Assembly (NCBI RefSeq): GCF_002135415.1
Contig: NZ_NEGJ01000010.1
Coordinates: 1 to 64,000, forward strand
Length of the DNA stretch: 64,000 bases
From: Acinetobacter sp. ANC 3832
GTDB lineage: Bacteria; Pseudomonadota; Gammaproteobacteria; Pseudomonadales; Moraxellaceae
Direction: 5' to 3'
Both the position numbers and the translations under genes were made by a program. Below, one piece after another: positions 9,179 through 17,082 of this stretch; position 1 is the first letter of the stretch, and each line of letters opens with the position of its first letter. The notes beneath the pieces were generated by a model, which saw only the letters and a list, made by a program, of their open reading frames with translations, made no database searches and had not been told where the DNA came from.

Positions 9179-9769
9179 TTAAACTGCTGACCAAATCAGA
9201 AACATCAGTACAATTAAACTGGTTGCGGTTAAAACTAGATGTGTTACTAGACGAGTTTTAATACTTAAAAATAAAATAAAACCTGCCAAAGATAAGGCAA
9301 CGATTAAAATCGCGCTGATATCAATGAGTAAACTCCAAGCTGTACCTGAGTTTTTACCACGATGTAAGTCATTGATTAAAGAAATTGTAGATGCAGGTTT
9401 TTGCGTAATTTCAGCTTGACCATTATCTAAAGTAACCCAAATATCAGTTGCACCTGCTGGGCTTTCTAAATGAATCATGACTTCATTATCAATCACTTCA
9501 CTACTTTGATAGCGCCCAACAACAGACTGATTTTGACGAACATAATCTAAAATCGTATTGCTTGGGTTTTCTTGCTGTTTAATGCTTTCTAGTATAGGAG
9601 TAGGCAAAGTAATTTTAGTACTTTCTTCTGTTTTAGCAGGTTCAAACCAATTAGGATGGTTGAGAAATAATCCTGTAATTGAAAAGAAAATAAGAACTAA
9701 AAAAGCAAATGCAGATAACCAGCCATGCACATAACGTGCATGGCGGTAAAAGTCTCGACGTTGATACAC
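9179..9769 (-). CDS. PepSY-associated membrane protein
   Basis: A 196-residue inner-membrane protein. It has the PepSY_TM start RHARYVHGWLSAFAFLVLIFFSITGLFLNHP, a periplasmic domain (about 41-145) and two further helices at the C-terminus (about 146-166 and 173-193). The sequence SPAGATDIW (Thr108) in the periplasmic part resembles the S/T-G-A-T site at which ApbE attaches FMN, although the residue before Gly is Ala. PepSY membrane proteins of this kind accompany siderophore receptors and act in reduction of imported iron. It starts 28 bases after the ApbE-DUF2271 gene and ends 10 bases before the flavoreductase, so all three are likely one transcript. Confidence 0.8.
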   Translation of the reverse strand: MYQRRDFYRHARYVHGWLSAFAFLVLIFFSITGLFLNHPNWFEPAKTEESTKITLPTPILESIKQQENPSNTILDYVRQNQSVVGRYQSSEVIDNEVMIHLESPAGATDIWVTLDNGQAEITQKPASTISLINDLHRGKNSGTAWSLLIDISAILIVALSLAGFILFLSIKTRLVTHLVLTATSLIVLMFLIWSAV

Positions 9770-9797
9770 GATTTAAATCTCGATCTGTGAATAGTGC

Positions 9798-11354
9798 TTA
9801 ATTCACTTTTTGGAAGTTAAGTTTAAGTGTACCAATTTCCTTTTGTGCAGCTAAAGTCTGATTTGCAGCCTTTGCTTTTACATCCAAATCAAATGTCTGA
9901 TAAGAATGGTCGCCGTGTTCACGTGATGTTTCAACATGAATTTGATATTGCCCAGCTGCAACCGCTTTTCCTGCATCATCTTTACCATCCCAAGCCAATT
10001 TATATTGACCTGGTTGACGTGAAGGTTTTGCCACAGCATCTAAGTTCGGCATTTGGCGACCATAACGTCTCCACCACACATAGTTAGAATTAATCCATTT
10101 TTCATCTTGTCCCCACACAGCTAAAGTACGGACAATTTTTTTATCACTATCCGTGACCCAAACCGAAACGTAAGGCGCACGATATTTTTCAACACTTATC
10201 TTTGGGATATTCACATCTAAAATGGCTTGATAACCCGCTGGCCATTTTGCGGAAGCTGTACTAGCAACAGTCAACATTTCTGCATTTTGTGGCGTTTGGA
10301 TTAAATTATTCCAACCACTACTTTGATACATTTGTCCATTACTCATGGTCATTTGAGCTTCATAGCCAACCAATGCTTCAATGAGTTCAATGCCTTCCGA
10401 TGGTGTCATCGCAGTTAAAGCCGTTGCTAAGGCATCTGAATCAGCAGCACACGTACCGACAACCACACATTGCTCAACTTGATTTAAAGGCAGCCCTGTT
10501 TTTGGATTCAATAAATGAGTTTGACCTGCTAAATTTCGATAACCTTTACCACTAAAGGCAACAGCTTGATCATTTAAATTAAGAACTTGCTGTGGAGTTG
10601 CATTATCAAAGTGATTGAACGCATCTTGTACACCAATCGCCCAACCTGATTTCTGTGGCGCATTGCCCCACACACGCATATCACCACCAATATCAATCAA
10701 TAAACCTTGAATAGAAGGAACTTGTTGACGTGCAACAGCTAAAGCTTTATCAATAATATAGCCTTTTGCATAAGCATCGGGTGCGAATTGAACCGATGAA
10801 TCAATACTAATTTTCTGATTGTTATGATCTAAAACAACGCTATTGTCTTTTAGTTGCTTCAATACCTGTTGACGAGTCGTTTGATCTAACTCGACTACAC
10901 CTTGTGATTTTTCCCAAAGTGCAATTAATTGACCTAAGCGTGCATCAAAAGCACCACAGGTTTGACCACGCATATTTTCGCAAGCTGCAATGACTTCAAA
11001 AAGCTCAGGTGAAGCTTGAATGCTTTTATTTTGATTCAGTGTGCTAATTTCACTGTCATCACGCCATGTTGATAAAGCTTGATCCAAATGTGCTATTTCT
11101 TTTTCAATAATTGATATTGCACGAGTTGCCTCTTGCTTCGATGTACCTGTAATCACGACATCTAATGATGTTCCTAGGACATGGTCACGGTGGAATCTGT
11201 GGCTCTGTAAGCTGGCTTGATCTAGTTGTTCTAAGGTTTGACCCGTATTTTCTGCATGAACACTTAGAGGAGAAATCAGTGCGATTGCCATAACCAGAGG
11301 GGTGAGTTTAAAAGCAGCGCGGATAGGATAAAAATTTCTTACAGATGTAGACAC
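9798..11354 (-). CDS. FAD:protein FMN transferase (ApbE) fused to a DUF2271 domain
   Basis: A 518-residue exported fusion. It has a signal peptide (cleavage near SVHAEN), an ApbE domain (about 55-345; features include LSTWRDDSEISTLN, YAKGYIIDKAL and LLIDIGGDMRVWG) and a C-terminal DUF2271 domain (about 375-515, with the Asp/Gly-rich core AWDGKDDAGKAVAAGQY). ApbE flavinylates Thr or Ser in periplasmic proteins. DUF2271 is commonly found in flavinylation-linked iron loci together with DUF4198 and PepSY proteins. The start is GTG at 11354, supported by GGAG eight bases upstream. It is the first gene of the leftward operon and directly faces a Fur box at 11389. Confidence 0.85.
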   Translation of the reverse strand: MSTSVRNFYPIRAAFKLTPLVMAIALISPLSVHAENTGQTLEQLDQASLQSHRFHRDHVLGTSLDVVITGTSKQEATRAISIIEKEIAHLDQALSTWRDDSEISTLNQNKSIQASPELFEVIAACENMRGQTCGAFDARLGQLIALWEKSQGVVELDQTTRQQVLKQLKDNSVVLDHNNQKISIDSSVQFAPDAYAKGYIIDKALAVARQQVPSIQGLLIDIGGDMRVWGNAPQKSGWAIGVQDAFNHFDNATPQQVLNLNDQAVAFSGKGYRNLAGQTHLLNPKTGLPLNQVEQCVVVGTCAADSDALATALTAMTPSEGIELIEALVGYEAQMTMSNGQMYQSSGWNNLIQTPQNAEMLTVASTASAKWPAGYQAILDVNIPKISVEKYRAPYVSVWVTDSDKKIVRTLAVWGQDEKWINSNYVWWRRYGRQMPNLDAVAKPSRQPGQYKLAWDGKDDAGKAVAAGQYQIHVETSREHGDHSYQTFDLDVKAKAANQTLAAQKEIGTLKLNFQKVN

Positions 11355-11388
11355 ACTGATACTCCGAAATATTTTTACAAATAATATT

Positions 11389-11407
11389 GATAATGATATT
11401 TGTTATC
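11389..11407. promoter_or_regulatory. Fur box in a divergent promoter
   Basis: GATAATGATATTTGTTATC matches the 19-bp Fur consensus at 16 of 19 positions by eye. It sits 35 bases before the leftward ApbE-DUF2271 start and 52 bases before the rightward DUF4198 start, so one Fur dimer pair could shut both transcripts when iron is plentiful. Confidence 0.85.
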
Positions 11408-11458
11408 AAGTACATTATTGCAAATTATTTAAAATATTCTCGAGTAGGTGGTTTTATT

Positions 11459-12355
11459 ATGAATAAATGGTTGAAAATAGCTTTCCTTTCATCACTTCCT
11501 GTGATGAGTTCTGCACATACAATTAGTCCTTTTGTACTTCCTGAAGTATTTGATACAAAGGCAGCTCAGAATATTAGTTTCCAAAGTGCATTAACGATTG
11601 AGAAGTTTTTTGTACCAGGTATTAATTTTAAGACCAATTATGTCATTACAGAACCTGATGGCAAACAAACCACTATTAGCCCAGCAGCAACGCTGAAGCG
11701 CTTTAATGTTGCTGAATTTGATTTACCTAAAGATGGTACTTATCGTATTCGTACTCAAGATGCTTTAGGTAACAGTGGTAAATATGCTTTGGTTGATGGT
11801 CGTTGGTTACGTGTCCGCCCTGTTCGCCCACAAATGCAGAATGCAGAGCAAAAAGTTGAACCTAAACCAGTACAAGCTGAAAACACAAAGCCAGCAACTG
11901 CGAATCAACCACCCCGTATGATTTCAGCGGATCAAGTTCCTGCAAATGCTCCAACTTTAGAAGTTAAAAATAATATTATTGCAGAAAGCTTTGTGACAAA
12001 AGGCAAACCAAGCCCGTTGCCTGCTGTAAACAACAAAGGTTTTGAGTTTAAATTGCTGACACATCCAAACGAATTGTTTGCTGGTGAATCATTAAAAGCA
12101 CAAGTTTTGAATAATGGTAAACCTGTTCCAAACCTTGAAATTGACGTTTTTAAAGGTGCTGGAAGCTATGAGACCAGTGCTCAACGTGAATTACCGCATG
12201 TAAAAACCAATGCAAAGGGTGAAGTTGAAATTAAATTGGAAAAAGCAGGCATTTATTTAATTTCTACAGCCTATCCAGAAGCAAATCCTGATAATACCAA
12301 GAAACCTGAAAGTGATATTTATAGCTATGGTTTAACAGTAGAAGTCACTGAATAA
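11459..12355 (+). CDS. DUF4198 domain periplasmic protein
   Basis: A 298-residue exported protein with signal peptide MNKWLKIAFLSSLPVMSSA. The mature start HTISPFVLPEVF and the later beta-rich repeats (LLTHPNELFAGESLKAQVLNNGKPV, VKTNAKGEVEIKLEKAGIYLIST) are typical of DUF4198/NikM-like proteins, which are predicted metal-binding or metal-uptake accessory proteins. A Pro/Lys/Ala-rich linker spans about residues 125-170. I chose ATG 11459 because an upstream in-frame start at 11387 would lie inside the Fur box and extend past the signal peptide. It is divergent from the ApbE-PepSY-flavoreductase operon under the same Fur box. Confidence 0.85.
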   Translation: MNKWLKIAFLSSLPVMSSAHTISPFVLPEVFDTKAAQNISFQSALTIEKFFVPGINFKTNYVITEPDGKQTTISPAATLKRFNVAEFDLPKDGTYRIRTQDALGNSGKYALVDGRWLRVRPVRPQMQNAEQKVEPKPVQAENTKPATANQPPRMISADQVPANAPTLEVKNNIIAESFVTKGKPSPLPAVNNKGFEFKLLTHPNELFAGESLKAQVLNNGKPVPNLEIDVFKGAGSYETSAQRELPHVKTNAKGEVEIKLEKAGIYLISTAYPEANPDNTKKPESDIYSYGLTVEVTE

Positions 12356-12460
12356 CAGACACCTTGCAGAACTATTCACAACATTTTTATGTTTCTTCTC
12401 TACGAATGAAAAAGATTGTTTCATAGGGAAGTAAGCTGTAATTCGTTTAGTAAAATGTAT

Positions 12461-12490
12461 AAAAATGGAGGATAAAATATCCTCCATTTT
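12461..12490. terminator. Bidirectional terminator
   Basis: Long inverted arms AAAATGGAGGAT and ATCCTCCATTTT with a short A/T loop. The arms end in A and T runs, so it can serve both the rightward DUF4198 gene and the leftward ThuA-like gene that converge here. Confidence 0.88.
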
Positions 12491-12529
12491 CATTTCACAT
12501 TAAGTCAAAAGCTTTTTCAATAAATCCTT

Positions 12530-13237
12530 TTATTGCAGAAGCATCCATTCAATGGCTTGATCGAATAACTTAAGACCATCTGAATTCAAATTGGTAAAAG
12601 TATCATTATTCATAAAAAACATCATACGCTTTGCAGGAGCAAGTGTTTCATAATCCATTGTTGCGCCCTTCTCATAAGCCCAAATTGCAGGTTTTTCTGG
12701 TTGCCCATACACTGTCGCAATGATTGTCGCCCCTAAACCAGGTTTACCCCAACTCATAGGTGCCTGAGCTTGATAGACATTCAACGTACCCGCAGCTAAA
12801 CCTGCTGATAAAGGATGTGGTGCATTCACCATCCATAAATATCGATCTTTTTCGACTTCACCAAAATCAATATCTGAACGCTTTCCCGTCATGGCTAAAT
12901 CATCTAAATAATCATTTTCCCAAGTGAGCAAAGGAATAGCCAACTCTCGCCACCCTTTTTGCAAATTTTTTGAAGCAACCGTTGAGGAAAGAATAACAAG
13001 ATCTATTTTTTGAATATCAGTAGGTTGCTGAATCTGATCTACTACTTGAACATGATAGCCTGAGCTTTGTAGATGCTTTTGAATTGCAAGATCAGTAACT
13101 GCTGATGAACTGTTGATTTGAGAAACAAGCATAATATTCAATGGTTTTGCAAATGTGGCGTTTGCAAGTAACAGAAAGATACTCATTACGACACTATGCA
13201 TAAGAGTCTTTGATTTTAAAAATAATTTTATCAACAT
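12530..13237 (-). CDS. Exported ThuA-like (class I amidotransferase fold) protein, function unknown
   Basis: A 235-residue protein with an N-terminal hydrophobic signal (SVVMSIFLLLANATFA). The mature part begins with a beta strand LNIMLVSQ and contains VDLVILSSTV, LAIPLLTWENDYLDDLAM and MMFFMNNDTFTNLNSDGLKLFDQAIEWML. This pattern resembles ThuA-like or glutamine-amidotransferase-like folds that occur in exported proteins near TonB receptors. I could not identify a catalytic triad with confidence. ATG 13237 is preferred over the TTG one codon earlier because AAAGG lies six bases before it. It follows the siderophore receptor on the same strand and may be co-expressed. Confidence 0.6.
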   Translation of the reverse strand: MLIKLFLKSKTLMHSVVMSIFLLLANATFAKPLNIMLVSQINSSSAVTDLAIQKHLQSSGYHVQVVDQIQQPTDIQKIDLVILSSTVASKNLQKGWRELAIPLLTWENDYLDDLAMTGKRSDIDFGEVEKDRYLWMVNAPHPLSAGLAAGTLNVYQAQAPMSWGKPGLGATIIATVYGQPEKPAIWAYEKGATMDYETLAPAKRMMFFMNNDTFTNLNSDGLKLFDQAIEWMLLQ

Positions 13238-13289
13238 CAATACCTTTTAAGAGAGTAATCACAATTTGGTGATTACTCCGATCTCACGA

Positions 13290-13378
13290 ATATAGATTTC
13301 TTTCACAAAGCCTTGTCATTTTTCTTTAAATAATAAATATAAAAAGCTTTTTAAATTACTTATGCAAGAAATCTATAT
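13290..13378. repeat. 13-bp inverted repeat with an internal palindrome downstream of the siderophore receptor
   Basis: ATATAGATTTCTT at 13290-13302 is the exact reverse complement of AAGAAATCTATAT at 13366-13378. Between them lies a second palindrome (AAAAAGCTTTTT near 13351-13362). The whole 89-base structure occupies most of the gap between the receptor stop (13395) and the ThuA-like gene start. It lacks a T-run at the outer end, so it is not a textbook terminator; it could be an RNA-stabilising hairpin or a tiny mobile relic. Confidence 0.6.
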
Positions 13379-13394
13379 TTCCATATTAAAGCCC

Positions 13395-15548
13395 TTAGAA
13401 TTTTACAGTTGCACGTAACACAGCTTGACGAGAATCACCTTGTGAAACCGTAAGGTTATTCACACTGGCTGTGTAGTAAGTTGTATCGAACATATTATTT
13501 AAGTTCAGTTTGAAATTTACATCTTGCTTCGCAATTTTAGTGTCATAACTTACAAATGCATTGGCAACAGCATAATCAGGTAAATCAAATTTATTTTCTG
13601 TATCTCCTGCACGTTTGCCAACATAGTTTCCGCTTAAACCTAGACGTAACTGACCATTTAAGAAATCACCATAATTATAAGCAAATGCTAAAGAAGCCGT
13701 ATTCTTTGCGACATTACCTAGACGATTATTGACTAAATTTTTATCATCATCTTCAGTAATTTTTGCATCTGTATAAGCATAAGTGAGTGTCGCATCTAAT
13801 TGATCCGTTATACGTCCTGTTAGGTCAAATTCAGCACCTTTTGAGCGAACGCCACCTGCAGTATGTAATTGAGTTTCACCATTGACGGTAATGGTGTCTA
13901 AAACATTACGTTTTTTAATATCATAAAGCGCAAAATTAGCTTGTATACGGTCATTTAACTCGTATTTGGCACCGAATTCATAAGACTTAGATTGTTCAGG
14001 TTCAATATTAGAATCAATCACCGTACCATTCATTGGCGCAATAGATGATGAAGGCTTTAATGACTCGGTATAACTTGTATAAAGTGAAAGTTGGTCATTC
14101 CATTTATAAACTAAACCGACATGAGGTAGCCATGCACTATCATCTGTATTGGTATTTAAACCAAAAGGTCTCCCTCGGCCTGCTTTTTGTTGATATGCAA
14201 TATAGCGTCCACCTAAGATCGCAATCCATTGATCATTTAAATGTAGTGCATCTTGTAAATAAAAACCGTAAGTGTGTAATTTATCGGTTTGATCACTATC
14301 TGATGCAACAATATTTTTTGAAGGTTCAACCTGACCAAAACTTGGATTTAAATAATCTAGAGTCGATGTATTACCACGTACCATATCGGGTCTAAAGTAT
14401 TTGCGATATTCAATATCAGTCCCCAATTGAATATCATTTTTAAAGCCAAAAAGATTTAAATTACCATTGATGTAAGCTTGCGCATTACTATCAACACTTT
14501 CAGCATTGAGCGTTGCATCAGTTCGACGCGTCACTGTGTGTTTAACTGTATCGAGTTTGGTTATACGTAATTGGTTTGCATCATAGGTTTCATAGTTATA
14601 GCTATAACCTAAATGTGCGCTCCAATCATCATTAATTTTATGATCAACAGAAAGTTGCGCTAAATGGTCTTCACCTTGCATTTGATTAAATGCTTCGTCT
14701 AAACGTGTATATTTTGAAATGGGTAGCGCTTTACCTGTAGCTAAATCAAAAATGGTGCTTCGATCAAATGGCACATCAAAGTCACGATATTGATAACTTA
14801 AATTCACTTGAGTTTGACCATTATCCCAAGCAATAGATGGTGCAATTAAAGTTTGTTTGCTATTTCCAAAATTACGCCAATAGTCGGCATCTGAATGGTC
14901 GACAATCAATCGATAAGCAAAATTACTATTCTCTATCGCACCAGTGGTATCAAAACTTGCACCATAGCCATTTTTGCCTGCTTCATAGCTTGAACCATAA
15001 AGTGATACTTCTGTACTTTGTTCTTTTAATGGTTTCTTGGTAACAACATTAACAACACCACCAGGGTCCATAATTCCATATAACAATGATGCGGGACCTT
15101 TTAATACTTCCACTTGTTCAACGGCTGCATTCATGACTCGACCTTGAACAATCGGCATGCCGTTGACCATAATTGAGCCATCACGGTTATCACCAAAACC
15201 GCGTTTCATTACAGTATCTTGTGTCCCACCCAAGGTATTACCTTGAGTAACGCCACTCACTTGTGTTAATGCATTATCTAAATTAGCGGGATCATAATCT
15301 TGGATATATTGTTTAGATACAACATTTACCGTTTGTGAAGTTTCTAAATTTTTCGTATTTCCTCTTAAAGTACTTGCTGATTTCTGAGCCAGATAATGCT
15401 GTGATGAATCATTTTCAGCTGTTACTTGAATTGTTTCTAGCTGATTAATATTCGGTTGTGCATCAACGGCATGAGAGATGCTTGGTGTGATGAAACCAAT
15501 TCCCAATAATAATTTTATACTGACACTTAAAGAATTTAATGTACGCAC
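13395..15548 (-). CDS. TonB-dependent siderophore receptor
   Basis: About 717 residues from the preferred GTG start at 15548 (GAG 6-8 bases upstream; VRTLNSLSVSIKLLLGIGFITPSISHA forms the signal peptide). A GTG at 15602 would add 18 residues without a visible ribosome binding site. The plug contains ETSQTVNVVSKQYIQDY, a TonB-receptor segment VEQVEVLKGPASLLYG and DPGGVVNVVTKKP, which are signatures of the FhuA/FhuE/FpvA siderophore group. The barrel ends with VLRATVKF. It imports a ferric siderophore with energy from TonB-ExbBD. A Fur-like site lies just upstream at 15609. Confidence 0.9.
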   Translation of the reverse strand: MRTLNSLSVSIKLLLGIGFITPSISHAVDAQPNINQLETIQVTAENDSSQHYLAQKSASTLRGNTKNLETSQTVNVVSKQYIQDYDPANLDNALTQVSGVTQGNTLGGTQDTVMKRGFGDNRDGSIMVNGMPIVQGRVMNAAVEQVEVLKGPASLLYGIMDPGGVVNVVTKKPLKEQSTEVSLYGSSYEAGKNGYGASFDTTGAIENSNFAYRLIVDHSDADYWRNFGNSKQTLIAPSIAWDNGQTQVNLSYQYRDFDVPFDRSTIFDLATGKALPISKYTRLDEAFNQMQGEDHLAQLSVDHKINDDWSAHLGYSYNYETYDANQLRITKLDTVKHTVTRRTDATLNAESVDSNAQAYINGNLNLFGFKNDIQLGTDIEYRKYFRPDMVRGNTSTLDYLNPSFGQVEPSKNIVASDSDQTDKLHTYGFYLQDALHLNDQWIAILGGRYIAYQQKAGRGRPFGLNTNTDDSAWLPHVGLVYKWNDQLSLYTSYTESLKPSSSIAPMNGTVIDSNIEPEQSKSYEFGAKYELNDRIQANFALYDIKKRNVLDTITVNGETQLHTAGGVRSKGAEFDLTGRITDQLDATLTYAYTDAKITEDDDKNLVNNRLGNVAKNTASLAFAYNYGDFLNGQLRLGLSGNYVGKRAGDTENKFDLPDYAVANAFVSYDTKIAKQDVNFKLNLNNMFDTTYYTASVNNLTVSQGDSRQAVLRATVKF

Positions 15549-15608
15549 GAATATCTCAATCTGAACAAAGGGAGAGTAAATAAAGTGCACATTGTAATTC
15601 ACATAAAA

Positions 15609-15627
15609 GATAATGAGAATTGTTTTT
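15609..15627. promoter_or_regulatory. Probable Fur box upstream of the siderophore receptor
   Basis: GATAATGAGAATTGTTTTT resembles the Fur consensus strongly in its left half (GATAATGA.AAT) and more weakly in its right half. It lies about 60 bases upstream of the chosen GTG start on the minus strand, in the expected promoter region. Confidence 0.65.
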
Positions 15628-15817
15628 AACTTTATTTCTTCTAATTATTGAAGTCTATTTACCGTGTAAAACCTCAAAAAAGGTTGATATTCATTAAATT
15701 AAGTTAATAAGTTGCTCAGAATGCTTCATTTTTTAATGTAGTCAAAATGTTAAACTAAACGCATATTATTGATATTCATTCATAATGTATCATTTTAAAT
15801 GATAAGAGACTGTTTCT

Positions 15818-17059
15818 TTGTATAAATTTGCTTTCCTTCAAGAAATTCAAGACTGGTCAGATCAATATCCATGGTTAGAAATGTTAAGTGCTTTAGCAGT
15901 GCTCCTCTTTTTTGCATTGGTGGCAAATCTAATTGCAAAAAAAATCATTGTAAAAGGTATCCGAAAACTTATTTCAAAAATGAAATTTGCCAATAACGAG
16001 ATCTTTGCTCAGCATAGTGTTATTCGACGTATTTCTAATATTGTTCCCGCAATTGTTATTTTAAATGGAATCAAAACTGTTCCCTATCTGACAGAAAAAA
16101 TTATTGTTTTGGTTCAGATGATGGCGCAAGCCTTTATTTTTCTGACGATCGCCTTGGCCATTAGTGAATTCTTAAATATTTTTAATTTAATCTATCAACG
16201 TAATCCAAAATCGCACAACAAACCAATTAAGGGTTATATACAACTGGTTAAGCTGATTTTATATATTGTCTGCGGATTAATGATTTTAGGTACTTTTTTA
16301 AATAAAGATATCTTTACTCTCATGGCAGGCTTTGGTGCTATGGCTGCCGTATTGATGCTGGTTTTTCAAAATACAATTTTATCTCTGGTCGCTTCTGTAC
16401 AAATTTCATCTTATGATATGGTACGAATTGGTGATTGGATTGAAATGCCTTCACTGAATGCCGATGGTGATGTCATTGATATGTCATTACATACCATTAC
16501 TGTTCAAAATTTTGATAAAACGTTAACCACCATTCCAACCAATCGCTTAGTCACAGACACCTTTAAAAACTGGCGAGGTATGCAGCAATTAGGTGCACGC
16601 CGTATTAAACGCTCCATTTTTATTGATCAAACAAGTATTCATTTTATGAGTGATCCCGAGCTAGAAAAGCTCAAAGCTTTCTTATTATTAAACCAATACT
16701 TAGATCATAAGCAAGCTGAGCTGACTGACTTTAATCAACAATTGGGAAATCAATCAGTATATAATTGTAGACGTCTAACGAATGTTGGTACATTTAGGGC
16801 ATATGTCGAGTTGTATCTTAAACAACATAGCGATATTTCTCAAAATTTGTCGTTAATCGTACGCCAATTACAACCGACCAGTGAAGGTTTACCTTTAGAG
16901 ATATATGCTTTTACCACCACCACTGTTTGGAATAGTTATGAAAAAATTCAATCGGATATATTCGATCATTTAATCGCAATTATTCCTGAATTTGGATTAA
17001 GTATTTATCAAGCGCCTTCAGGTGCAGATCTTCGGGCACTTTCTAGAAATAGTTTATAA
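15818..17059 (+). CDS. MscS-family mechanosensitive ion channel
   Basis: A 413-residue protein. It has N-terminal helices (about 22-45, 75-115, 140-165) followed by the MscS pore and beta domain: FGAMAAVLMLVFQNTILSLVASVQI, then VRIGDWIEM and HTITVQNFDKTLTTIPTNRLV. It resembles the YbdG (MscM-type) group in its long C-terminal cytoplasmic part (EIYAFTTTTVWNSYEKIQSDIFDHLIAIIPEFGL). It opens in the inner membrane on hypo-osmotic shock. The start is a TTG with AAGAGA about nine bases upstream; the first in-frame ATG is 21 codons later and would cut into the first helix. Confidence 0.88.
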   Translation: MYKFAFLQEIQDWSDQYPWLEMLSALAVLLFFALVANLIAKKIIVKGIRKLISKMKFANNEIFAQHSVIRRISNIVPAIVILNGIKTVPYLTEKIIVLVQMMAQAFIFLTIALAISEFLNIFNLIYQRNPKSHNKPIKGYIQLVKLILYIVCGLMILGTFLNKDIFTLMAGFGAMAAVLMLVFQNTILSLVASVQISSYDMVRIGDWIEMPSLNADGDVIDMSLHTITVQNFDKTLTTIPTNRLVTDTFKNWRGMQQLGARRIKRSIFIDQTSIHFMSDPELEKLKAFLLLNQYLDHKQAELTDFNQQLGNQSVYNCRRLTNVGTFRAYVELYLKQHSDISQNLSLIVRQLQPTSEGLPLEIYAFTTTTVWNSYEKIQSDIFDHLIAIIPEFGLSIYQAPSGADLRALSRNSL

Positions 17060-17082
17060 CATCAAACCAATAAGAGAATTTT

